From NCBI GenBank assembly GCA_903928685.1, contig CAIYRS010000115.1, positions 57,623-121,622 on the forward strand: DNA of 64,000 bases. The letters are read 5' to 3'. Position numbers and translations under genes: made by a program. Positions within the stretch are counted from its first letter, which is position 1, and each line of letters opens with the position of its first letter. Shown here piece by piece: positions 52,792 to 61,604 of this stretch. The notes under the pieces were generated by a model. That model was not told where the DNA came from, did no database searches, and saw nothing but the letters and a program-made list of their open reading frames with translations. The DNA is from an uncultured Methylococcaceae bacterium (lineage in GTDB: Bacteria > Pseudomonadota > Gammaproteobacteria > Methylococcales > Methylomonadaceae).

Positions 52792-54564
52792 ATGCTCAAT
52801 GATGTTTCTACATTACCCTCTTTTCGTGATTTGGCACTGATTGATCCGGTGCTTAAAGCACTTGAAGATGTCGGTTATGAAACACCTTCGCCTATTCAGG
52901 CACAAGTTATTCCCTTCATGTTGCAAGGCAAAGATGTATTGGGACAAGCGCAAACAGGAACAGGCAAAACCGCTGCGTTCGCATTGCCTATTTTATCGCG
53001 TATCGATCTTAAACAAAAAGACCCGCAAGTTTTGGTGTTAGCCCCGACGCGGGAACTGGCTATTCAGGTTGCTGAGGCATTCCAGCGTTATGCCGCGCAC
53101 CTTAAAGGCTTCCATGTTTTGCCTATTTATGGCGGACAAGATTACAGCACCCAATTACGTCAGCTGAAACGCGGCGCCCATGTGGTTGTTGGTACCCCAG
53201 GCCGGGTGATGGATCACATGCGGAAAGGCACTTTGAACCTGACTGGATTAAGCACCTTAGTGCTTGATGAAGCGGATGAAATGTTGCGTATGGGCTTTAT
53301 TGATGACGTTGAATGGATTCTTGAGCAAACGCCGGATGAGCGCCAAATTGCGTTGTTTTCTGCGACTATGCCGACAGTGATCCGTAAAATCGCCAACGAA
53401 TATTTGCATGAGCCAGAACAAATTACCATCAAAGTGACCAATGCCTCGGCGGAAAACATTCGCCAGCGTTATTGGGTGGTCAGTGGTGTTCATAAACTGG
53501 ATGCGTTGACCCGCATCTTGGAAGTGGAAACCTTTGATGGGATGATTATTTTCGTTAGAACCAAAACTGCAACGGTGGAATTGGCTGAAAAATTAGAAGC
53601 GCGTGGTTATTCCGCCGCTGCTATTAATGGCGATATGTCACAAGCGTTGCGTGAAAGAGCTATCAATAACCTGAAAAACGGCAAATTGGACATTTTGATT
53701 GCCACCGACGTTGCTGCCCGTGGTTTGGACGTAGACCGTATTACCCATGTGGTCAATTACGATATTCCTTACGATACCGAATCTTACGTGCATCGTATTG
53801 GTAGAACAGGACGTGCAGGACGTACAGGTGATGCGATTTTGTTTATCGCCCCTAGAGAACGCAAGCTGTTATTAAACATTGAAAAAGCTACCAAACAAAA
53901 AGTTGAAGAAATGGGCTTGCCTTCAACCGAAGTTATCAACAATAAGCGTATTTCTAAGTTTAAACAAAATATTACCGATACCTTAGCTGCCGAAGAATTG
54001 AGTTTTTTCAGCCAGTTATTGGAGCAATATCAACAGGAACACAATGTATCTGCAATTGAAATTGCGGCGGCATTAGCTAAGTTGGTGCAAGGTGATACGC
54101 CATTGCTAATGCAAAATCCACCTAAAAAAGCCAAAGAAAAAGAATTCGACCGTCCTGTAAGATCAGATCGCAATGATCGTGACCGCAATGACCGCGACCG
54201 TGGTGATCGGCCAGAGCGTGAACGCAAGCCGCGTCGTGCCTTTGGCGGTGCTGATATAGAAATGGAGTTGTTCCGTATTGAAGTCGGTCATTCCCACGGT
54301 GTAAAACCAGGCAATATTGTTGGTGCTATCGCCAATGAAACGGGCATTTCTGGTGAGCATATCGCCCGTATAAAAATCGAAGACGATTACAGTACCGTTG
54401 AATTGCCAGCGGGTATGCCTAAGGAATTGATAAATGAGCTGAAGAAAATCCGAGTAGTCGGGCAGCCATTAAATATTTCTAAAATGGATGGCAGTATGCC
54501 AGCGGAGAAAGCGAAGAAGAAATTTGCTTTACCACCAAGACGTACAAGACCAAAATCTGAATAA
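52792..54564 (+). CDS. deaD: DEAD-box ATP-dependent RNA helicase DeaD/CsdA
   Basis: This RNA helicase acts in ribosome biogenesis and RNA decay, often induced by cold. It has 590 residues. Motifs in order: Q motif (PSPIQAQVIP), Walker A AQTGTGKT (K59), PTRELA, TPGR, DEAD at 159-162 (LVLDEADEML), SATMP, FVRTK, ARGLDVDRI and HRIGRTGRAGR. A charged linker rich in D/R (RNDRDRNDRDRGDR) precedes the C-terminal DbpA-like RNA-binding domain (FRIEVGHSHGVKPGNIVGAI). It ends at a strong bidirectional terminator. Confidence 0.96.
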   Translation: MLNDVSTLPSFRDLALIDPVLKALEDVGYETPSPIQAQVIPFMLQGKDVLGQAQTGTGKTAAFALPILSRIDLKQKDPQVLVLAPTRELAIQVAEAFQRYAAHLKGFHVLPIYGGQDYSTQLRQLKRGAHVVVGTPGRVMDHMRKGTLNLTGLSTLVLDEADEMLRMGFIDDVEWILEQTPDERQIALFSATMPTVIRKIANEYLHEPEQITIKVTNASAENIRQRYWVVSGVHKLDALTRILEVETFDGMIIFVRTKTATVELAEKLEARGYSAAAINGDMSQALRERAINNLKNGKLDILIATDVAARGLDVDRITHVVNYDIPYDTESYVHRIGRTGRAGRTGDAILFIAPRERKLLLNIEKATKQKVEEMGLPSTEVINNKRISKFKQNITDTLAAEELSFFSQLLEQYQQEHNVSAIEIAAALAKLVQGDTPLLMQNPPKKAKEKEFDRPVRSDRNDRDRNDRDRGDRPERERKPRRAFGGADIEMELFRIEVGHSHGVKPGNIVGAIANETGISGEHIARIKIEDDYSTVELPAGMPKELINELKKIRVVGQPLNISKMDGSMPAEKAKKKFALPPRRTRPKSE

Positions 54565-54590
54565 AGCTTTTGGTTAAGCGTTAAGCGATA

Positions 54591-54624
54591 ACAACAGGGA
54601 AGCATAGCTTCCCTGTTGTGTTTT
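54591..54624. terminator. Bidirectional terminator between deaD and dcd
   Basis: ACAACAGGGAAGC-ATA-GCTTCCCTGTTGT is a perfect 13-bp hairpin followed by GTTTT on +. It separates convergent genes, so it can stop both. Confidence 0.85.
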
Positions 54625-54628
54625 AAGG

Positions 54629-55195
54629 CTATGCTTTTGGTAAAGTGACGCCTAATTGGCCTTGGTATTTACCGTTCCTGTCTTTATATGAGGTGTCACA
54701 AACCTCGTCCCCGCTAAAAAACAGCATTTGCGCGACACCTTCGTTGGCATAAATTTTCGCCGGCAGTGGGCTAGTGTTAGAAAACTCCAGCGTCACATGG
54801 CCTTCCCATTCGGGTTCTAAAGGCGTTACATTGACAATAATCCCGCATCTTGCGTAGGTTGATTTACCTAAGCAGATGGTCAAAACTTCCCTTGGTATGC
54901 GAAAAAACTCCACGGTTCTTGCCAACGCGAAGGAATTAGGCGGGATGATGCAGACATCGGACTTAACATCGACAAAGCTATTGGAATCAAAGTCTTTCGG
55001 ATCAACAATGGCTGAATTGATATTGGTAAAAATCTTAAACTCATCGGAACAACGGACATCGTAGCCATAACTTGATGTCCCGTATGAAATCACTTTTCCG
55101 CGTTCAGACGTCTTCACTTGATTGTGTTCAAAAGGCTCAATCATCCCGTGTTCTTCCGCCATCCGGCGTATCCATTTATCTGATTTAATGCTCAT
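54629..55195 (-). CDS. dcd: dCTP deaminase
   Basis: This enzyme deaminates dCTP to dUTP for thymidylate synthesis. It has 188 residues, as in E. coli. Features: [59 protein letters not shown] with catalytic Glu (E137), and [11 protein letters not shown]. It is transcribed toward deaD. Confidence 0.97.
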   Translation of the reverse strand: MSIKSDKWIRRMAEEHGMIEPFEHNQVKTSERGKVISYGTSSYGYDVRCSDEFKIFTNINSAIVDPKDFDSNSFVDVKSDVCIIPPNSFALARTVEFFRIPREVLTICLGKSTYARCGIIVNVTPLEPEWEGHVTLEFSNTSPLPAKIYANEGVAQMLFFSGDEVCDTSYKDRNGKYQGQLGVTLPKA

Positions 55196-55424
55196 ATAGC
55201 TCGACCTGCTTTAAAAAATTGCCAAATTTTAACATAGTTCAAGCAATGGCTTGTTGGGATCGTTAACGGAAAGGGTTTGTGGGGTGTTGTGCAAGATTTG
55301 CCGTAAAAACCCAGCCATTGTGTGGATTTGCTGGATGTTCGCACAATAGAGCATCAAATTTAAGCATTTTGGAAGGGATTTGCATTGATATGGTGCGCTG
55401 GCTTCGGTCAAGTATTTTGATTAA

Positions 55425-55451
55425 TTGGCAATAAAAATCGGTTTTTATAAT
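55425..55451 (+). promoter_or_regulatory. Possible promoter of the chemosensory operon
   Basis: The 534-base gap 55196-55729 has no coding signal. TTGGCA (55425-55430) and TATAAT (55446-55451) give a short 15-base spacer, about 280 bases before the first gene. The ribosome-binding region AGGGGGC precedes the ATG at 55730. Weak evidence. Confidence 0.3.
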
Positions 55452-55729
55452 GCCTTCAATAACTACAAATAGCGATTAATATCATGCTATTAACCACCGA
55501 TTGTAAACAACGCACATCAATAATTTTAGTGATTTTCTTGGCAGAAATAGTAGTTATGGACTATGGTTATATGGCGTGTTTCTTGCATATCCTTATTCAA
55601 GGGTAAGCAATGAGCCACAACACATACATTGGTTTGGCTGCTGGGTATTCCCCTGCGTATCCTTTGTTTAGTGAGGTGTCAGTTGTATGCCATTAGCGGT
55701 TTATAGGATTTTATTAGCCAGGGGGCGAT

Positions 55730-56662
55730 ATGCAAGCGAATAATTTATATCAACCACATCAGGATACGGACGAGCAGTTGGAAGCAGAAGCGTTGGTAGC
55801 TATTTTAGGTTTTGGTGCGGGCATTGAAGAAAAATTCAAGCTACTTTTTCAGCAAGATCGGCTAGGTAAAAGGCGTTACAAACTGGCTACTGCTAACGAT
55901 CAAGCAATTGGTATTTTACTGGTCAATTTTGACAACCCCTTAGCCGTAAGAAAAAAAGACATTCTCTTGAATGGCGTATGCGCCAATGCAGAAGTCGTTG
56001 CTGTAAGCCAGTTGCCTTTGCAAGATGCCCCTAAATACCATATACGTGGGATGTTGACTGCTTCCAGATTAATGGCAGTATTCGATAGCATTGCTTTCGC
56101 TACGCCTGCCAAATCTTTACCTACAGCGTTGCTGCCTACCAATCTTCAACCACCTAAGTTGGAATTGGTACAAGCTTTGGTTAAACCTGCTGTTAAAGAT
56201 GAAACTGTTAAAGCTGAAATCGAGCAAGCCACTGTTAGTGCGGCAGTAAAACCTCAGGTCAGTTCAGTTAAAAAATACCGAGCTTTAGTGGTCGATGACA
56301 GTATCGCCATCCAAAAATCCTTAGAGCTAAAGCTAGTAACATTGGAACAGATTGGCGAGATTGATTTCGCAGAAAGTGGCGAGGCGGCTTTAGCTATGGC
56401 GGCTGAAAATCAATATCACCTTATTTTCTTAGATGTCATGATGCCAGGCATGGATGGCTATCAGGCCTGTACAGAATTGCGGAAAAACCCGTTATATAAA
56501 AAAACCCCAATTATCATGGTATCCGGCAAAACCTCACCGTTAGATGAGGTAAAAGGCATTATGGCGGGATGCACAACCTATCTTACCAAGCCCGTTGAAG
56601 AAACGGCTTTCCAAAAGTTAAGTTTGCGGGTGCTAGCATGGCTATCCGACAAACATGTGTGA
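55730..56662 (+). CDS. Response regulator with C-terminal receiver domain and unknown N-terminal domain
   Basis: This 310-residue protein has a C-terminal receiver (about residues 183-305: ALVVDDSIAIQKSLELKL, with phospho-acceptor D235 in LIFLDVMMPGMDGYQA and TYLTKPVEE with the conserved Lys). The first 180 residues are not recognised; they contain RRYKLATANDQAIGILLVNF and LNGVCANAEVVAVSQLP and might be a regulatory or sensory domain. It is the first gene of a cluster with CheY-, CheW-, CheA- and receptor-like genes, so it probably receives phosphate from that kinase. The PilG position in Pil-Chp systems is comparable. Confidence 0.85.
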   Translation: MQANNLYQPHQDTDEQLEAEALVAILGFGAGIEEKFKLLFQQDRLGKRRYKLATANDQAIGILLVNFDNPLAVRKKDILLNGVCANAEVVAVSQLPLQDAPKYHIRGMLTASRLMAVFDSIAFATPAKSLPTALLPTNLQPPKLELVQALVKPAVKDETVKAEIEQATVSAAVKPQVSSVKKYRALVVDDSIAIQKSLELKLVTLEQIGEIDFAESGEAALAMAAENQYHLIFLDVMMPGMDGYQACTELRKNPLYKKTPIIMVSGKTSPLDEVKGIMAGCTTYLTKPVEETAFQKLSLRVLAWLSDKHV

Positions 56663-56763
56663 ATTAAATAATAGTGAAAGGCTATATTTTGCCTATTATT
56701 GATAGCGGCGTGTCAGCGTTTACTTGCTCTGTTGTTAATAATTGAATTTAGTAAGGGAATTTT

Positions 56764-57126
56764 ATGGCAATTCAAAAAATACTTATCTGTGATGACTCAC
56801 TCACCGATCAAACCAATTTAAAAAATGCGCTTAAAGACATTATGTGTCTCATTTTTACAGCAAGCGATGGCGAAGAGGCCATCACCATTGCCAAAGCAGA
56901 AATACCCGATTTGATTTTTATGGATATTGTCATGCCAGGCATGGATGGCTACGCTGCTTGCCGTAAATTACGCGATGATCCTGAAACCAAAGATATTCCG
57001 GTCATTTTTGTCAGCTCGAAAAGCCAGCGGGCTGATCGTCTCTGGGCACAAATGCAAGGTGGCAAAGATTTGATTGCCAAACCATTTGAGGCCAATGAAA
57101 TTACCGCCGTGTTGTCAGCATTTTAA
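56764..57126 (+). CDS. CheY-like single-domain response regulator (PilH-like)
   Basis: This 120-residue stand-alone receiver has the acidic pocket CDDSLTD (D10, D11), phospho-acceptor D54 in LIFMDIVMPGMDGYAACRKL, the conserved Ser in IFVSSKS, and Lys in LIAKPFEANE. The GKDLIAKP style and place before CheW resemble PilH/PilG of type IV pilus chemosensory systems. It may act as output or phosphate sink. It lies 100 bases after the first regulator. Confidence 0.88.
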   Translation: MAIQKILICDDSLTDQTNLKNALKDIMCLIFTASDGEEAITIAKAEIPDLIFMDIVMPGMDGYAACRKLRDDPETKDIPVIFVSSKSQRADRLWAQMQGGKDLIAKPFEANEITAVLSAF

Positions 57127-57138
57127 AATGGATTGAAT

Positions 57139-57687
57139 ATGGACACAGAATATGCCGATTTAACCGGGCATCATGCAGTAAATCAGTCGTTGGCAATGCA
57201 CAATAAGCCCGTATTGCCAGCAGAAAATCAAGCTACTACCGATGAAATGCAACTCGGTTTCCGAATTGGCGCTATCGGTTTTTTACTACCTGTTAGCTTA
57301 CACTGTGAAGTCATAGAGCGTTCCGTGATTAACGCCATCCCCAACGTTAAGCCTTGGTTTTCTGGCTTACTAAATAATCGCGGCAATATCATTCCGGTTT
57401 TTGATTTAAGTCTGTTGTTAGGTGAATCAATCAACCCATCCCAAAAACGTTATTTATTTGCCATAGATCGTGGCGATAAAACCATTGCCTTATGGATAGA
57501 TGGCTATCCAAAGTTGTTAAACGGCATAGGCCAGCCTGTGCAAATGTCGCCATCCTTACCGGAATGGCTGCAAAATAATGTCAATAACGCCTATCAGCAT
57601 GAAAACCAAGTGTGGCTGAAAGTGCGCTACGAGCAATTATTTGCCAGCTTAGGAAAGCAAGTTGCCATTAAAGGGCAAATGCTATGA
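57139..57687 (+). CDS. CheW-like coupling protein (PilI-like)
   Basis: CheW-like proteins couple receptors to the CheA kinase. It has 182 residues. The CheW domain starts near residue 35 (FRIGAIGFLLPVSLHCEV), then WFSGLLNNRGNIIPVFDLSLLLG and WIDGYPKLLNG; PilI in Pseudomonas has a similar length. The ATG at 57139 is used; a TTG at 57133 is possible. Its stop overlaps the CheA start (ATGA). Confidence 0.88.
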   Translation: MDTEYADLTGHHAVNQSLAMHNKPVLPAENQATTDEMQLGFRIGAIGFLLPVSLHCEVIERSVINAIPNVKPWFSGLLNNRGNIIPVFDLSLLLGESINPSQKRYLFAIDRGDKTIALWIDGYPKLLNGIGQPVQMSPSLPEWLQNNVNNAYQHENQVWLKVRYEQLFASLGKQVAIKGQML

Positions 57688-60600
57688 CAGAAACATCGCC
57701 AATAACCCGTGATGTCGCAGATGAAGATTTAATTGTTACATCAACAAGCCTAGAACAATGCCTTGAAGCCATTGCCGCATTAGCAGAACATGCGGGAAGT
57801 GAAGGCTATTACGGTTTACAGGATGTCGGCTTACTGATGATAGAAGCGTGTTCGCAATTATCGACGACAGAATTGTTAAGCGCACCATTACAGCCAGAAC
57901 TAGCCCGATTACCTATCTTATTCGCCGAATATCTTTCCGGCGCTTCCGATGCCTGCCTAAAAATTTCCCATACACTCAGCCTTGATGGCTGGCAACTTGG
58001 ATTGCTTCCCGAAGAGTTAGGGCAACTAAGCGAGCAACTGGTTAATGAATCCCCAGCAAATGTCGCTTCAATGACTGACATAGCCATTGAAACTAATGCT
58101 GATATTGATTTTCCTGAAGCGATTGAACAGGCTGAAATATTAAGCCTAGGGCAATGCTTAGATGCAATAACCGTAATCACCACAAACACCGAAAACCCCT
58201 ACTATGGCTTGCAAGATGTGGCATCGCTGCTTGTTGAAGCCTGTTCGCCATTGTCTGAAGAATTGCTATCGGCTGAGTTATTAACGCAATTAAATTGCTT
58301 GCCTGCCATATTTTCAGACTATTTGGCAGGATCAACCGAAGCCGCAACTGCCATCACCTCTGTGCTTGGCCTTGAAGAATTGCAACTAGGTTTGCTCCCC
58401 GAAGAGTTAGAGCAATTAACTGCCCAGCTCATCAGTGAAATAAGCCCAGATGTTGTCATGATAGATGATGATTTGTTGGCATCCGCCGATGTTGAAGAAA
58501 ATCTACTTGGTGATGGCGAATTTCATGAGCCAGAATTGATGATGGATTTGTTGGCATCCGCCGATAGTGAAGAAAATCTTCTCGGCGATGCTGATTTTAA
58601 TGAACCAGAATTTGCAATGGATTTGTTAGCTGATGATGACTGGCTAATGGCGGACACTTCTATTGAACTAGGCAATGACGCAGCCGAATTCTTAGAGTTG
58701 TTAATCATGGAGGCCGATTTAATCGAGCAGCGGCTTTCGGTATTAAGCGTCGAACCAGCGGCTACCGATAGTGCTGGTTTACAACAAATAACTGAAGACC
58801 TGCAACGCTTTATAAATCTCTCCCAGACCGCTGGATTTAATGGTTTAGCATTAATTTGCGGACATGTTGAAGCTAATTTCCGCTGTTTTACTGACAGTGA
58901 AATGCCGTTTACGGAAAGTCACCAAGCAATCTTAAGCACCTGGATTGCCAATGTTAAAAGCTATCTGGATGACGTCGAAGATACCCAAGCCAGTATGCAA
59001 TTATTGGCCCAACTAGGTGTTACTGATTGGCCTTTAGAGCTGGATATGGAAACGGCGGCAGCCATATTAATGCAGTTGCAAGGTGCTGATGCAGATAGCC
59101 TGTTTAATGAAGCGGCGCAGTTAAAGCAAATAGCCGAACCAGAAGATGTTTCGCTGGATTTACCGAATGACGTAAACCAAGAATTATTGGACATCTTGTT
59201 GCAAGAATTGCCTATTCAAACCCAGCAGTTTTCCTCAGCGATTCAAAATTTACAAAACCACGCCAACTTAGCCGATCTTGAAATTGCCCAACGGGTAGCG
59301 CACACCGTAAAAGGTGCGGCGAATACTGTCGGTATTAAGGGCATAGCCCAGCTTACCCATTATCTGGAAGATATTTTAGTTATTTGTAGCCAAGCAAAAT
59401 TATTGCCTACCTCCGCGTTGTTAAATGTCTTAATCGATGCCGCAGATTGCTTGGAAGCCATGACAGAAGCGGTGACGGCGTATATGCCAGCGCCGCCGGA
59501 TGCGATCAATGTCCTGCAAAATGTGTTGGATTGGGCGAATAAAATCAGCAGCCAAGATTTTGATATAGCTACCATCTGTGTTGAACCTGGCGTAGTAGTT
59601 GCTGCATCCGAGGGCATATCGGTGGCATCAATAGATTTAGCCGTAAGCTCGCAAAGCGATGACACGCCAGAAATAGCAGAAAAACAGCAAGCCAATTTCG
59701 TCAGAGTTGCCGCCGAACAGCTCGATGAACTGTTCCGTGCCGCTGGCGAAAATATTATCTTCAATACCCAAGCCAATGAGCGATTAAAGCGGATGAAAAA
59801 TCATCTGCAAGCCATGGAAAAGCAATTCCAATTATTAAGGCATCTGTCTGATGAATTGGAGCAGTTGGTTGATTTAAAAGACTTAGCAGGTAAATTTCTC
59901 AATCAAGAAAGCGCTTTTGATACCTTAGAAATGGATCAATACAGCGAATTGCATACCGCCAGCCGCCGCATGGTTGAAGCGGCATTTGATGCCAGGGAAC
60001 TTAGCTTAGATACGGGCAGGGAGTTGGAAGAAATGGGCAGGTTGTTAGAAGACCAGCAACGTTTAGTCAATGAAACCCAAGAAACCATCATGAAAACCCG
60101 GTTGGTGCCGGTTTCTTCTATCAGCCAGCGCTTACAAAGAAGTTTACGGCAAACGTCGCGGTTAACGGGTAAGCAATGCCAATTACAAGTTTCAGGTGAG
60201 CATTTGCTGGTCGATGGCGATACCTTAAATAACTTGATAGACCCGTTGATGCACTTGTTGCGTAATGCGGTTGACCACGGTATCGAAGATGAAGACAGCC
60301 GCATCGCCTTAGGCAAATCGGCACATGGCAACATCGCTATCAGCTTTGATCGGGATGGCAACAATATTGTGGTGCGTATCCAAGATGATGGCAAAGGCTT
60401 GGATTACGCCGCCATCCGCGCCGCTGCTGAACGTCGTGGCGCAATTGCCCCCGACCAACAAGTGTCTGAAGATGAATTAAAACGCTTGATCTTAAAGCCA
60501 AATTTTTCCACCCGCACACAAACCACCCAAACTTCCGGGCGTGGTGTCGGTATGGACGTGGTACATCACCAAGTGCTTACCCAAGGCGGTACGTTAAGCC

Positions 60601-61505
60601 TGCAATCTGAGTATGGAAAAGGCCTTGACGTGGCAATGAGTATTCCATTGCCACTTAGCCGCGCCCATGCCTTGCTCACCCAAATTGGTTCGTATCAAGT
60701 CGCCGTTTCCAGTAAAGGTATCAAGCAAATACTGTTTGTTGCCGCTGATGCGCTTAGCTTGCACGATGGGCGTTTCTATTTACAGCTACAAGATGACAAT
60801 TATCCCGCCGTGTATTTGGCTAATTTAATGAATATTAGCGTTCCAGATAGGTCGGCAAAAAAATTACACACTGTGTTGTTAGTACAAAATAACGAGCAAA
60901 TCACTGCGGTGTTATTAGATGCCATTACCGACAGCTTAGATGTCATTATCAAAAACTTGGGGCATTACATCAAAAAAATCCCAGGGTATACCGGCGCGGC
61001 AATTATGGGTGACGGCTCAGTTGCTCCAGTGTTGGATTTACCCGAATTGATTCGCACAGCGGATGCTAGCCTTTATGCCAACCAAGACCTGAGTGACGAT
61101 AGCTTCATAGCAAGCCCGGCCTCGCATTTGCCCACCGTCTTAGTCGTAGATGATTCACTTAGCCAGCGCCGTGCTTTGGAACAATTATTGGAAGATGCAG
61201 GCTTTCAAGTAAAAACCGCACGGGACGGAATGGACGCTGCTGACCAGCTCGTTGAATTTATCCCCGATATTGTCCTGACCGATTTGGAAATGCCGCGTAT
61301 GAATGGCCTTGAACTCGCTACCCATATCCGTAGCCGAGAGAATATTAAACACTTGCCCGTCATTATGATTACCTCACGCACCACCCAGGCACACCGTAAA
61401 TTGGCAGAAGAAGCAGGCGTTAATGCTTATTTGGTAAAGCCAGTGCGTGAAGATGATTTGCTGGAAAACATCCAAATGGCATTGGCAACTCCGGCAATGG
61501 CGTAA
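57684..61505 (+). CDS. CheA-type hybrid histidine kinase/response regulator (ChpA-like), 1,273 residues
   Basis: This chemosensory kinase has a receiver. N-terminus: a module of about 100 residues occurs twice (22-122 and 154-252; both with YYGLQDV and GLLPEEL), then a tandem 25-residue repeat, then an Hpt-like helical region (about 330-420). The active Hpt has AHTVKGAANTVG with His540. A dimerisation/HATPase core follows (LLRNAVDHGIED with N861; IQDDGKGLD; SGRGVGMDVV), then a CheW-like domain, and a C-terminal receiver with D1156, D1157 and phospho-Asp D1200 (LTDLEMPRMNG). It resembles ChpA of Pil-Chp systems but with fewer Hpt domains. Confidence 0.92.
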   Translation: MTETSPITRDVADEDLIVTSTSLEQCLEAIAALAEHAGSEGYYGLQDVGLLMIEACSQLSTTELLSAPLQPELARLPILFAEYLSGASDACLKISHTLSLDGWQLGLLPEELGQLSEQLVNESPANVASMTDIAIETNADIDFPEAIEQAEILSLGQCLDAITVITTNTENPYYGLQDVASLLVEACSPLSEELLSAELLTQLNCLPAIFSDYLAGSTEAATAITSVLGLEELQLGLLPEELEQLTAQLISEISPDVVMIDDDLLASADVEENLLGDGEFHEPELMMDLLASADSEENLLGDADFNEPEFAMDLLADDDWLMADTSIELGNDAAEFLELLIMEADLIEQRLSVLSVEPAATDSAGLQQITEDLQRFINLSQTAGFNGLALICGHVEANFRCFTDSEMPFTESHQAILSTWIANVKSYLDDVEDTQASMQLLAQLGVTDWPLELDMETAAAILMQLQGADADSLFNEAAQLKQIAEPEDVSLDLPNDVNQELLDILLQELPIQTQQFSSAIQNLQNHANLADLEIAQRVAHTVKGAANTVGIKGIAQLTHYLEDILVICSQAKLLPTSALLNVLIDAADCLEAMTEAVTAYMPAPPDAINVLQNVLDWANKISSQDFDIATICVEPGVVVAASEGISVASIDLAVSSQSDDTPEIAEKQQANFVRVAAEQLDELFRAAGENIIFNTQANERLKRMKNHLQAMEKQFQLLRHLSDELEQLVDLKDLAGKFLNQESAFDTLEMDQYSELHTASRRMVEAAFDARELSLDTGRELEEMGRLLEDQQRLVNETQETIMKTRLVPVSSISQRLQRSLRQTSRLTGKQCQLQVSGEHLLVDGDTLNNLIDPLMHLLRNAVDHGIEDEDSRIALGKSAHGNIAISFDRDGNNIVVRIQDDGKGLDYAAIRAAAERRGAIAPDQQVSEDELKRLILKPNFSTRTQTTQTSGRGVGMDVVHHQVLTQGGTLSLQSEYGKGLDVAMSIPLPLSRAHALLTQIGSYQVAVSSKGIKQILFVAADALSLHDGRFYLQLQDDNYPAVYLANLMNISVPDRSAKKLHTVLLVQNNEQITAVLLDAITDSLDVIIKNLGHYIKKIPGYTGAAIMGDGSVAPVLDLPELIRTADASLYANQDLSDDSFIASPASHLPTVLVVDDSLSQRRALEQLLEDAGFQVKTARDGMDAADQLVEFIPDIVLTDLEMPRMNGLELATHIRSRENIKHLPVIMITSRTTQAHRKLAEEAGVNAYLVKPVREDDLLENIQMALATPAMA
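58470..58640 (+). repeat. 75-bp in-frame tandem repeat inside the CheA-like gene
   Basis: Two 75-base units (58470-58544 and 58545-58619), each starting GATTTGTTGGCATCCGCCGA, are followed by the start of a third (GATTTGTTAGCTGATGAT). They encode an acidic 25-residue motif (DLLASADxEENLLGD). The units are nearly identical at the DNA level, pointing to recent duplication in a flexible linker. Confidence 0.9.
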
Positions 61506-61604
61506 TGCTGAGCGCCTCAACACACATTTTTAGCGAGTAGATAGACCTAATCACCTATTTATAGCATTTAAGAATCACTTTAATACAAACCAAGAGTTTC
61601 CATC

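Noticed and set aside
58470..58640. Possible CRISPR-like repeat array
   Set aside because: The units are directly adjacent without spacers and are in frame inside a kinase gene; this is a coding tandem repeat.
59360..60394. Several antisense ORFs in the CheA-like gene
   Set aside because: The plus-strand kinase motifs are continuous here, so the reverse frames are incidental.
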